Part shown: positions 7,163 through 13,189 of the stretch, in pieces
Position numbering within the stretch: the stretch's first letter is position 1
How the letters are laid out: each line of letters begins with the position of its first letter
From: Thermoprotei archaeon
GTDB lineage: Archaea; Thermoproteota; Thermoprotei_A; Sulfolobales; Ignisphaeraceae
NCBI GenBank assembly: GCA_003661775.1
Contig: QMWT01000016.1
Location: forward strand, 1-15,032
Length of the DNA stretch: 15,032 nucleotides
Direction: 5' to 3'
Notes under the pieces: generated by a model
Database searches by the model: none
Told to the model about the DNA's origin: nothing
The model's input: the letters and a program-made list of their open reading frames with translations, nothing else
Program-made: the position numbers and the translations under genes

Positions 7163-7609
7163 GCGAGCTACACCAACAGTCGGACCAATACGACCCGTGG
7201 TATGCGTTCTCTGACCTCTTACCTTGTATCCCAAGGCGTGTCTTATACCTCTCCAGCTCTTTATCCTCTTTTCTCTTTCGATATCCTGCCTAGCATAGTA
7301 TATGAGATCAGCGCCTACTAAGTGCATGTCCAGCCCAGTTTCATAATCTTTTCTTCTATTGAACATCCAACTAGGAATCTTGTACTTAGCAGGGTTTTTG
7401 ATGGCATCTTCAATCTTGGTAACTTCTGCATCTGTTAGAAATCCCAATTTCATCCTAGGGTCTAAACCAAGCATTCTGCATACTGCCACAGCAAAATTAT
7501 AGCCTACGCCCTTGATCTTGGCAAGTCCCTCTGCTAGCGGAAGGTCTCCGGGTATATCCGTTGCTGCTATCCTGACTATGTGTCTAAATTCGGTTTGTGC
7601 TCTGCTCAA
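7154..7609 (-). CDS. rps13: Small ribosomal subunit protein uS13
   Basis: S13 lies at the top of the 30S head and contacts the 50S and P-site tRNA. The 151-residue protein has the archaeal N-terminus FRHIVRIAATDIPGDLPLAEGLAKIKGVG (helix-hairpin-helix-like), the SWMFNRRKDYETG segment and the C-terminal IKSWRGIRHALGYKVRGQRTHTTGR tail. The start is a TTG at 7609, with AGGTGA 6 bases upstream, a good ribosome site; no ATG is available before the conserved region. It is the first gene of the second ribosomal block, with its own promoter about 50-60 bases upstream and a plus-strand gene diverging beyond it. Confidence 0.96.
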   Translation of the reverse strand: MSRAQTEFRHIVRIAATDIPGDLPLAEGLAKIKGVGYNFAVAVCRMLGLDPRMKLGFLTDAEVTKIEDAIKNPAKYKIPSWMFNRRKDYETGLDMHLVGADLIYYARQDIEREKRIKSWRGIRHALGYKVRGQRTHTTGRIGPTVGVARRR

Positions 7610-7660
7610 AGGTTCTCACCTAGGTTGGCTAGAGCCTAACATCATAGTGAACCCAACCAG

Positions 7661-7668
7661 CTTAAAAA
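7661..7668 (-). promoter_or_regulatory. TATA box of the rps13 ribosomal operon
   Basis: The minus strand reads TTTTTAAG in a purine-led context (GAAG before it), a good crenarchaeal TATA box. Transcription would begin roughly 25 bases downstream, near 7638, giving a leader of about 30 bases with the AGGTGA ribosome site. It lies in the divergent gap between rps13 and the plus-strand membrane protein gene. No mapped start site is known to me. Confidence 0.65.
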
Positions 7669-7705
7669 CTTCTATATAGCCTTAGTAATCCTTAGCGTGC
7701 TGAGA

Positions 7706-7712
7706 CTTAATT
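7706..7712 (+). promoter_or_regulatory. Weak TATA-like box for the EamA-type gene
   Basis: ACTTAAT lies about 35-40 bases before the ATG at 7747, so a start near 7732 would leave a short leader containing AGGTG. The match is poor and rests on position. Confidence 0.35.
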
Positions 7713-7746
7713 CCGCAATATCTGTTATCGAACATAGGTGGTGCAG

Positions 7747-8217
7747 ATGGCTGAGCAGAGCAGTGCGTGGATACTTTACGCCCTCGGAGCCTTCGTAATG
7801 TTCGGCATAACGAATTTCCTCTTAAAGTTTGCTTCGGTAAAAGGTGTTCCATCTGTCGAAGGCACAGTTGTTCTATGGCTCGCCACCGGACTTGTAGGAG
7901 CTCTAGCAACACTTACAATGATCATCAAAGGCATGTTCAACCCCTTAATAAATCCGAGAATAGGTAAGATGAACCCTATATACTTCATCGTAACTGTAGT
8001 GGCTGGTTTTACATTGGCTCTCGGCATGTATTTCCTGAAGAGCGCTGTTACATATGGAAAAGCTGGGCCTGCCACGGCGATCGCGCTTTCAAACGCGGTC
8101 TTGGTAGCGACGCTATCATGGTTACTACTCCGTGAATCGCTTAGTGTCAGTGAGCTTATTGGAATGTCGCTCTACGTTGCAGCGATATTGATATTCGCAC
8201 TGAAGCCCTTGGGCTAA
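7747..8217 (+). CDS. Single-domain EamA/DMT-superfamily membrane protein
   Basis: The protein is 156 residues from the ATG at 7747, with five predicted membrane helices at about 8-27, 38-60, 77-99, 108-127 and 134-153. This is half the size of ten-helix drug/metabolite transporters and matches the small single-EamA-domain type, in which two subunits probably pair. Typical EamA features are the aromatic N-terminal helix with FGITNFLLKFA, the amphipathic GPATAIALSNAVLVATLSWLLLRE segment and the conserved glutamate before the last helix. Substrate is unknown. I prefer the ATG at 7747 over the GTG at 7738, because AGGTG lies 6 bases before the ATG. It is the only plus-strand gene here and stands between two minus-strand operons, so its function is not implied by neighbours. 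Confidence 0.88.
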   Translation: MAEQSSAWILYALGAFVMFGITNFLLKFASVKGVPSVEGTVVLWLATGLVGALATLTMIIKGMFNPLINPRIGKMNPIYFIVTVVAGFTLALGMYFLKSAVTYGKAGPATAIALSNAVLVATLSWLLLRESLSVSELIGMSLYVAAILIFALKPLG

Positions 8218-8470
8218 AAATGTTGCTGCTCAGGAAAACACCTTTCAAACTTTTTAATATTTCAAAATGTTTTCCAAAAATCCTTCCACAACACACAGTT
8301 TCTATGTAGTCTCAAAGAACTTCGTTGTGAACAGCGTGGTACTTCAATAATTCTTTATGAAGCATGTCCAACATCTGGAAAATAGCTTAGTAGGTGCCTT
8401 TCGTTCCTTCTAACAATCTTTTAAGCACTTCACTGAAAACCCGTAAGGAACTCCAGATATTTTTAGATGT
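8218..8470. other. Convergent intergenic region without a supported gene
   Basis: About 250 bases separate the ends of the plus-strand EamA gene and the minus-strand HypE-like gene. A T-run at 8250-8256 on the plus strand (CTTTTTA) may terminate the EamA transcript. On the minus strand a TATA-like CTTAAAAG lies at 8418-8425 (AT-rich, possibly chance). One minus frame, from about 8464 to 8213, reads protein-like apart from a TAA at 8389-8387 and a TGA at 8314-8312; see the findings. I see no RNA fold or repeat that I can defend. Confidence 0.5.
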
Positions 8471-9487
8471 TCATCTGCTCTCTTTCCAAAGTCTCAAGAG
8501 TTCATCCTCCACATAGACATCGTTCAGCTTGAACACACTGCCGTCTTTTCTATGCAATCTAACAAGCTCTCCTTCATATCCTCTCACTTCACCGATTACA
8601 CTAACAGTTGCTCCGTGGCTCGTGAGGAGCTTGATAGCATCCTCGCTCTTGTCGCGTGAAACCGTGGCTATGAGCGTCCCGGAGCTTATTAGTCTAAGTG
8701 GGTCTAGCTTCAGAGCGTTACACATAACACGTGTTTCGTATGCTACTGGGATCCTCTCCTCCCACACATCGATAGTTTTCTTAGAAGCATACGCGATCTC
8801 TGAAAGCCCTCCAAGGATTCCACCTTCCGTAGGGTCATGCATCGATGTCACCAACCCCTCTTCCGCTAACAATAAGGCCTCCTTCACCACACTCACCATC
8901 TTTATGAACTCGCGTCCCTGTCTGATCACCTCAGCAGGAACTCCTCTTCTCAATAACTCTTCCGAAAAGTCCGTGGAGAGTATGGCCGTGCCTTCTACCC
9001 CCGCACTCTTTGTCATGATCACCACATCTCCTTCTCGCGCACCCCCAGTCCTAACATACTTGTTCTTCGACACGAGGCCTATTGCAGTCATTGCGATCAT
9101 AGGCCTGTCAAGCCCCGGGGTGAATTCACTATGTCCACCTACAACCATAGCTCCTACTTCACGGGCAGCTTCCTCGATTTGCTTGGTTATAGAGTCTATG
9201 AGTTTCTCATCGGCGTTTTCGGGCAGGTATAGCACCGAAAGTAGCCACCGTGGCCTAGCACCTGTGACAGCTATATCATTACTTGCTATGTGTACGGCTA
9301 ACCAACCAAGAAGTTCAACAGCACCGGTGATAGGATCCGCGTGCGCGACAAGTACACGATCGTCACCAATATCTATCACTGCAGCATCTTCACCTATTAA
9401 GGGGCCCACGATCACCGAAGGATCTCTCCTGCCTACTCTGCTCAGAACGTACTTAGCCAACATCTCTGGTCTTAACTTCCCAACCAT
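8471..9487 (-). CDS. AIR-synthase-related, HypE-like ATP-binding protein
   Basis: This 338-residue protein belongs to the PurM/HypE/ThiL/SelD fold family, which uses ATP to activate an oxygen or carboxamide/phosphate substrate. The visible marks are GEDAAVI at 32-38, the metal/ATP-binding DP at 51-52, SNDIAVTGA at 69-77, VGGHSE at 116-121, the GDVVIMTKSAGVEGTAIL strand-loop starting at 153, and the C-terminal-half motifs HDPTEGGILGGL and SSGTLIATV. This is most like HypE of [NiFe]-hydrogenase maturation, but it ends LLRLWKESR and lacks the essential terminal cysteine (PRIC-type tail), and no hyp genes are nearby. It may act on a different substrate. The ATG at 9487 has GGAGGGT about 7 bases upstream. 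Family is firm; the exact function is unknown. Confidence 0.88.
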   Translation of the reverse strand: MVGKLRPEMLAKYVLSRVGRRDPSVIVGPLIGEDAAVIDIGDDRVLVAHADPITGAVELLGWLAVHIASNDIAVTGARPRWLLSVLYLPENADEKLIDSITKQIEEAAREVGAMVVGGHSEFTPGLDRPMIAMTAIGLVSKNKYVRTGGAREGDVVIMTKSAGVEGTAILSTDFSEELLRRGVPAEVIRQGREFIKMVSVVKEALLLAEEGLVTSMHDPTEGGILGGLSEIAYASKKTIDVWEERIPVAYETRVMCNALKLDPLRLISSGTLIATVSRDKSEDAIKLLTSHGATVSVIGEVRGYEGELVRLHRKDGSVFKLNDVYVEDELLRLWKESR

Positions 9488-9570
9488 ATGTGCTACCCTC
9501 CGAAAACTAAGGTCTAGAACTAAGATATCTTTGCCTCAGAATAACAATTAGAATTAGTGTAGGTTTGTGT

Positions 9571-9575
9571 AAAAA
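9571..9575 (-). terminator. T-run downstream of tRNA-Ser
   Basis: The minus strand carries TTTTT about 36 bases after the tRNA CCA, within a T-rich stretch that begins closer to the tRNA. Archaeal terminators are often just such T-runs. No hairpin is evident. Confidence 0.3.
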
Positions 9576-9610
9576 CATATTACATAAACAAACTGTTGTT
9601 AAGTAGTTAG

Positions 9611-9712
9611 TGGCGCCGGGGGCGGGATTCGAACCCGCGCGGGGGACATCCCCCACCGGCTGTCTTGGGCTTCTCTCCAGGCCGGCCCCTTAGTCCGCTC
9701 GGGCACCCCGGC
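9611..9712 (-). tRNA. tRNA-Ser(GGA) with a 13-base intron and encoded CCA
   Basis: The minus strand folds as a type II tRNA: a 7-bp acceptor stem (GCCGGGG with CCCCGGC), D arm closed by CCC/GGG, anticodon stem CCGGC/GCCGG, a long variable arm with a 5-bp GGGGG/CCCCC stem, and a T arm GCGGG-TTCGAAT-CCCGC. The discriminator base is G73, as in serine tRNAs, followed by genomic CCA. The anticodon GGA (9678-9676) reads UCC/UCU. The apparent anticodon loop is 20 bases instead of 7, so 13 bases are intron. A T-rich run lies just upstream. It follows rps10 on the same strand. The identity is firm; tRNA-Leu is excluded by the anticodon and G73. Confidence 0.93.
9662..9674 (-). other. tRNA-Ser intron at the canonical 37/38 position
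   Basis: Removing these 13 bases (AGAAGCCCAAGAC) restores a 7-base loop CTGGAGA above the CCGGC/GCCGG stem. The boundary is ambiguous by one base because an A occurs at both ends. A bulge-helix-bulge can be drawn only imperfectly, with a central helix of C32-U33-G34-G35 against CAAG containing one mismatch. The intron boundaries therefore rest mainly on loop length. Confidence 0.8.
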
Positions 9713-9730
9713 GCAGTGCAGACCTGACCC

Positions 9731-9740
9731 AAAAAGAAAA
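9731..9740 (-). terminator. Poly-T tract between rps10 and tRNA-Ser
   Basis: The minus strand reads TTTTCTTTTT about 30 bases after the rps10 stop and 20 before the tRNA. It could terminate the rps10 transcript, or contribute the AT-rich promoter of the tRNA. The sequence does not decide between these. Confidence 0.4.
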
Positions 9741-9768
9741 GTAGTTTTCAATAAGGTTTAAACGTGTT

Positions 9769-10086
9769 TTACCTTCTTCTCTTGAGCTCTATCTCTATGT
9801 AGACGTTTTCAGGTACTCTGACTCTCATGATCTGCTTCATGACTCTCTCATCGGCTTCTACGTCTATGAGCCTTTTATGTATCCTCATTTCCCATTTATC
9901 CCATACTTTAGATCCTTCACCGTGTGTTGGTCTCAATGTGGGGACTACTAACCTTTTGGTAGGTAGCGGTATAGGGCCCCTGACTCTGACTCCAGCTCTT
10001 TTAGCTATATCTACGATCTGCGAAACTACGTAGTTAAGGTTGTTAGCGTCCGTGCTCCATAGTCTGATCCTCACTATCGCCGACAT
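9769..10086 (-). CDS. rps10: Small ribosomal subunit protein uS10
   Basis: S10 sits in the 30S head. The 105-residue protein begins MSAIVRIRLWST, matching the spacing of the archaeal family N-terminus before RIRLWST, and continues with the RGPIPLPTKRLVVPTLRPTHGEGSKVWDKWEMR block and the RLIDVEADERVMKQIMRVRVPENVYIEIEL C-terminus. An in-frame ATG at 10095 would add three residues; I prefer 10086, which gives the normal length and has GAGG about 9 bases upstream. It follows tuf by 61 bases without an obvious terminator and is probably cotranscribed with it. It ends before tRNA-Ser. Confidence 0.96.
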   Translation of the reverse strand: MSAIVRIRLWSTDANNLNYVVSQIVDIAKRAGVRVRGPIPLPTKRLVVPTLRPTHGEGSKVWDKWEMRIHKRLIDVEADERVMKQIMRVRVPENVYIEIELKRRR

Positions 10087-10147
10087 ACTCCACATCCTCT
10101 ACTACTAGATTACTGCTGAGCTAATATTGGTAGTTTTGTTTTACGGT

Positions 10148-11506
10148 TCACTTCCTCCTGATCTCTACTTTAGCAGGCTTCACATCCACTACTATCCCTA
10201 TGCCTACGGTCTTGCCCATATCTCTCATTGCAAATCTTCCGAGTCTTGGGAACTCGCTATACTTCTCAATAACCATAGGCTTCGTAGGCTTAAACTTTAC
10301 GATGGCTATGTCTCCGGGCTTCAGGAATGATGGGCTTTTCTCTGCTACCTTGCCAGTACGCGGGTCTAGTTTTGCCTGTATCTCCGTGATTCTGCATGCT
10401 ATACTAGCTGTATGAGCGTGTATCACCGGCGTGTATCCGGGAGCAATAGCTGATGGATGCCACACTATCATAACTCTTGCAGTGAATTCCTCAGCTACTG
10501 TTGGCGGATTATCTAGATGTCCCGCTACGTCGCCCCGTCTGATCTGGTCTCTAGATACACCTCTAACGTTGAACCCTATATTGTCTCCGGGAACAGCCTT
10601 TTCTATTCTTGTATGGTGCATCTCTATGCTCCTAACTTCGCCAGCTACACCCGGAGGCATGAAGACCACACTATCGCCTACCTTCAAGACTCCGGACTCT
10701 ACTCTACCCACAGGTACCGTTCCAACACCCGATATCGAGAACACCTCCGATATTGGTATCCTGAGAGGCTTGTCTATAGGCTTCGGAGGTTCTTTTACGC
10801 TGTCCAGAGCTTCTAATAGCGTCCTCGCACAGTTGAATCCGTAGGTCTTCTTGATCTCGGCCATAATCTTCTCATTCCACCAGGGCATGTTGGGGCTGGG
10901 CTCAACTAGGTTGTCGCCGGTCCAGCCAGAGACTGGCACTACCCATACATTGTCAAGTTTGTACCCTACGGCCTTCATGAACTTGGATAGTGTTGCTAGT
11001 ATTTCGCGGAATCTCTTCTCGGAGTAGGGAGGTTCCGTGATGTCCATCTTGGATACAGCAACTATCATCTGGTCTATACCCGTCGTCTTGGCCAGCAGTA
11101 TATGCTCTCTTGTTTGTCCTTCAGGGCTCATTCCGGCTTCGAACTCGCCTTTCTTCGCTGAGACTACGAGCACCGCTACATCTGCCTGACTAGCACCCGT
11201 TATCATGTTCTTAACGAAGTCTCTGTGTCCCGGAGCATCTATAATCGTGTAGTAGTACTTCTTCGTCTCAAACTTTCTGTATGCTAACGAAATCGTTAGC
11301 CCTCTCTCCCTCTCCTCCTTAAGCCTGTCAAGTAACCATGCGAACTTTTCGCTCTCCTTTCCTGTCTTAGTTGCGTACTCAAATGCTTCCTTCCAGAGCT
11401 TTTCATCCACCGCCTTGAGCTTAAACAGTAGGTGTCCTACCAGCGTGCTCTTACCATGGTCCACGTGGCCTATAATGACCACATTAAGGTGTGGCTTTTC
11501 ACTCAT
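10148..11506 (-). CDS. tuf: Translation elongation factor 1-alpha (EF-Tu homologue)
   Basis: This GTPase delivers aminoacyl-tRNA to the ribosomal A site. At 452 residues it is slightly longer than most archaeal homologues. The GTP motifs are G1 GHVDHGKST at 13-21, switch I with RGLTIS near 69-73, and G3 DAPGH at 90-94. G4 reads SKMD at 152-155, where NKMD is usual, and G5 is SGW. Residues 120-134 read GEFEAGMSPEGQTRE, the insertion shared by crenarchaeal and eukaryotic EF-1alpha. Domains 2 and 3 follow, with VGRVESGVLKVGD, HHTRIEKAVPGDNIGFNVRGVS and the C-terminal RFAMRDMGKTVGIGIV. The ATG at 11506 has GGTGA 6 bases upstream. It has its own strong promoter and precedes rps10. Confidence 0.97.
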   Translation of the reverse strand: MSEKPHLNVVIIGHVDHGKSTLVGHLLFKLKAVDEKLWKEAFEYATKTGKESEKFAWLLDRLKEERERGLTISLAYRKFETKKYYYTIIDAPGHRDFVKNMITGASQADVAVLVVSAKKGEFEAGMSPEGQTREHILLAKTTGIDQMIVAVSKMDITEPPYSEKRFREILATLSKFMKAVGYKLDNVWVVPVSGWTGDNLVEPSPNMPWWNEKIMAEIKKTYGFNCARTLLEALDSVKEPPKPIDKPLRIPISEVFSISGVGTVPVGRVESGVLKVGDSVVFMPPGVAGEVRSIEMHHTRIEKAVPGDNIGFNVRGVSRDQIRRGDVAGHLDNPPTVAEEFTARVMIVWHPSAIAPGYTPVIHAHTASIACRITEIQAKLDPRTGKVAEKSPSFLKPGDIAIVKFKPTKPMVIEKYSEFPRLGRFAMRDMGKTVGIGIVVDVKPAKVEIRRK

Positions 11507-11554
11507 GACCCTTCACCAGCTCTTCTACGTCGTTTTTGGTAATGTGGGCCTGAA

Positions 11555-11562
11555 CTTATAAG
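11555..11562 (-). promoter_or_regulatory. TATA box of tuf
   Basis: The minus strand reads CTTATAAG within ATAATGCTTATAAGTTC, an excellent crenarchaeal TATA box in the 117-base gap between rps7 and tuf. A start about 25 bases downstream, near 11530, would give a leader of about 25 bases including GGTGA. It indicates that EF-1alpha gets extra transcription beyond read-through from rps12-rps7. Confidence 0.75.
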
Positions 11563-11623
11563 CATTATAGAAAATCTGCATAGAGTGCAGGAAAGGACAT
11601 TCAAAGAAACAACGTCTTGCTCA

Positions 11624-12232
11624 TCACCTTGAGCTTAAGGCTATACGCTCTATCTCCTCCTTACGCGATATCGCATAGCTCCTAGGCTCATTATTCGCAG
11701 CTGCTATGATTTCGTCAGCAAGACATTCTTCAATAGGCTTAATGGATCTGAACGAACAATTATACGCTCCTTCAGTTAAGTGCCTAATCGCCAGGTCAAC
11801 TCTCCTCATAGGCGATACATCTACTGCTACATGGTACACTATACCTCCGTACATTATGCGCGTTGTCTCTTCTCGAGGAGCTGCGTTCTCGATAGCCCTG
11901 ACCAGAACCTGCAGAGGGTTCAACCTTGTTCTTAGGTATATGAGCTCAAAGGCATTCTTGACGATATTGTATGCTAAATGCTTTTTCCCAGTATTCTTCG
12001 ACTTCCTCATTAACCTATTCATTAGACGTTCAACTATTGGAACCTCTGCCTTACCAAAGCGTCTCCGCTCATGCCTTCCTCCGGTATGAGGGAGAAATAC
12101 TGGCTTAAGGGATATGTACTTCTTCAGACTGGGATCGCGTACTATTACTCCTTTGTAGTTCCACTTACCGAATAGTTTTATCTCATCCAGCGTTACCACA
12201 CTTTCAAGCCCAGCGATTACAGTGGATTCCAC
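11624..12232 (-). CDS. rps7: Small ribosomal subunit protein uS7
   Basis: S7 nucleates the 30S head near the E and P sites. From GTG 12232 the protein is 202 residues. Family segments are KLFGKWNYKGVIVRDPSLKKYI, the archaeal HTGGRHERRRFGKAEVPIVERL, GKKHLAYNIVKNAFELI, NPLQVLVRAIENAAPREETTRI and YHVAVDVSPMRRVDLAIRHL, ending with EEIERIALSSR. An in-frame GTG two codons earlier (12238) abuts the AGGTGA with no spacing, whereas the GTG at 12232 is 6 bases away, so I choose the latter. The SD is the terminal AGG TGA of rps12. It also ends in AGG TGA, though the next gene is over 100 bases away. Confidence 0.95.
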   Translation of the reverse strand: MESTVIAGLESVVTLDEIKLFGKWNYKGVIVRDPSLKKYISLKPVFLPHTGGRHERRRFGKAEVPIVERLMNRLMRKSKNTGKKHLAYNIVKNAFELIYLRTRLNPLQVLVRAIENAAPREETTRIMYGGIVYHVAVDVSPMRRVDLAIRHLTEGAYNCSFRSIKPIEECLADEIIAAANNEPRSYAISRKEEIERIALSSR

Positions 12233-12238
12233 GAGCAC

Positions 12239-12244
12239 TCACCT
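12239..12244 (-). promoter_or_regulatory. SD of rps7 formed by the rps12 stop (AGG TGA)
   Basis: The last Arg codon and stop of rps12 spell AGGTGA. The GTG at 12238 is immediately adjacent, too close to use it, while the GTG at 12232 is 6 bases away, so the site decides the start. Confidence 0.7.
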
Positions 12245-12682
12245 TATAGGTTTCTGTTTCTTACCTTTGATTAGCTCTATCAACGATACGCCGTTTACCG
12301 TTATGACCTTGTAACGCACACCGGGCAGGTCTCCCATGGATCTGCCTCTCGAACCTCCTATACCCACTATGATGACCTCATCATGTTCATCTATATAGTT
12401 TAGACCGCCGTCGTAAGGCACGAATGCTGTCACTACCTTACCATTCTTGACTAACTGTACACGGACACACTTTCTAACAGCAGCATTAGGCTGCCTTGCC
12501 TCTACACCTACTTTCTCGAGGACTATACCTCTAGCCATCGGTGCTCCTTCCAGCGGATCATACTTCTCTTTTAATCTGAGCATTCTAACTCTGAATTCGC
12601 GTTGGCTCCACCTAAACTTGAGCCTCTTCCTTCTAAGCTTCCTCGCGGCATATAGACCATTCGGCGCCTTCTTGCCGGGCAT
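12239..12682 (-). CDS. rps12: Small ribosomal subunit protein uS12, with PNAA in the decoding loop
   Basis: S12 monitors codon-anticodon pairing in the 30S decoding centre. The 147-residue protein has the archaeal N-terminus GKKAPNGLYAARKLRRKRLKFRWS, then GAPMARGIVLEKVGVEARQPNAAVRKCVRVQL, AFVPYDGGLNYIDEHDEV and GDLPGVRYKVITVNGVSL. The loop normally reads QPNSA; here residue 67 is Ala (codon 12484-12482, GCT) in place of the Ser that in bacterial structures contacts the codon-anticodon helix. The rest is fully conserved and the reading is clean. The ATG at 12682 has GAGGTG 6 bases upstream. It heads the rps12-rps7 pair, 50 bases after nusA. Confidence 0.96.
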   Translation of the reverse strand: MPGKKAPNGLYAARKLRRKRLKFRWSQREFRVRMLRLKEKYDPLEGAPMARGIVLEKVGVEARQPNAAVRKCVRVQLVKNGKVVTAFVPYDGGLNYIDEHDEVIIVGIGGSRGRSMGDLPGVRYKVITVNGVSLIELIKGKKQKPIR

Positions 12683-12722
12683 TCTCTACACCTCTTGGGC
12701 TAAGTTTACAAAATAACTCTCC

Positions 12723-12731
12723 CCTTAAAAT
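12723..12731 (-). promoter_or_regulatory. Possible TATA box before rps12
   Basis: The minus strand reads ATTTTAAGG, overlapping the TAA stop of nusA, about 45 bases before the rps12 ATG. It could provide an internal promoter inside the rpoA-rps7 run. The match is moderate. Confidence 0.4.
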
Positions 12732-12732
12732 C

Positions 12733-13185
12733 TTATACTATGACAACATTGTCTATACCATGATAGCGTTTCAATAATAGTCTTGCCTTGGCTACATTCC
12801 TTCCATTCCTTCCTATCGCTAGACCTTTGTCCTTCGGATCGACCGTAACAAACACGGTTTTACGTCCACTAGGTGTAGTTACAAGCCTTACCTTCAGAAC
12901 GCGTGCCGGCATGAATATATTTTTCACAAAATCTTCAAGAGTGTCTGCCCATTCAACAACCTCGATATTCTTTCCCAGCAATCTACTGAGATGCTTAACG
13001 TTAACACCTCTTCTGCCAATAGCTATACCTGCTTCACCTGGCCCTACAACAAATATTATTGTATTTCGTTCATTATCCACTATACAATCCTTGGGTACAG
13101 CCCCCGTGAGGTCCTGGAACAACGTCATGTATCTGAGTTCCGATAGTGTAAGTTTCACACTTACATCCTTACTTTCACGTTGCAT
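12733..13185 (-). CDS. nusA: Archaeal NusA-like protein with two KH domains
   Basis: The 150-residue protein is the short archaeal NusA, made only of the two KH RNA-binding domains, without the S1 and N-terminal polymerase-binding domains of bacterial NusA. The KH GxxG loops are GRRG at 57-60 (in GIAIGRRGVNVK) and GRNG at 125-128 (in GLAIGRNGRNVAKARLLL). Its position between rpl30e and rps12, directly after the RNA polymerase genes, is the standard archaeal arrangement and suggests a role in transcription elongation or termination. The ATG at 13185 has GAGGTGA 4 bases upstream; the SD includes the AGG TGA end of rpl30e. Confidence 0.95.
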   Translation of the reverse strand: MQRESKDVSVKLTLSELRYMTLFQDLTGAVPKDCIVDNERNTIIFVVGPGEAGIAIGRRGVNVKHLSRLLGKNIEVVEWADTLEDFVKNIFMPARVLKVRLVTTPSGRKTVFVTVDPKDKGLAIGRNGRNVAKARLLLKRYHGIDNVVIV

Positions 13186-13189
13186 AATA

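Noticed and set aside
8466..8477. Palindrome AGATGAACATCT at the end of the HypE-like gene, considered as a terminator stem or operator
   Set aside because: Only six bases per arm with no loop and no following T-run on the minus strand; easily chance.
8529..9551. Open plus-strand frame of 340 codons antisense to the HypE-like gene
   Set aside because: Its translation is Ser/Thr/Pro-rich and low in family-like motifs, while the opposite strand has clear AIR-synthase-family motifs. It is a shadow of codon bias.
9756..9763. GTTTAAAC palindrome after rps10, considered as a TATA box for the tRNA
   Set aside because: It lies about 45-50 bases before the tRNA 5' end, further than expected for a tRNA promoter; the closer poly-T is equally plausible, so no call was made.
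11601..11624. Seven-codon ORF starting at the ATG that overlaps the rps7 stop (TGATG)
   Set aside because: The AGGTGA overlaps the ATG itself and cannot serve as its SD, and the peptide is too short to judge.
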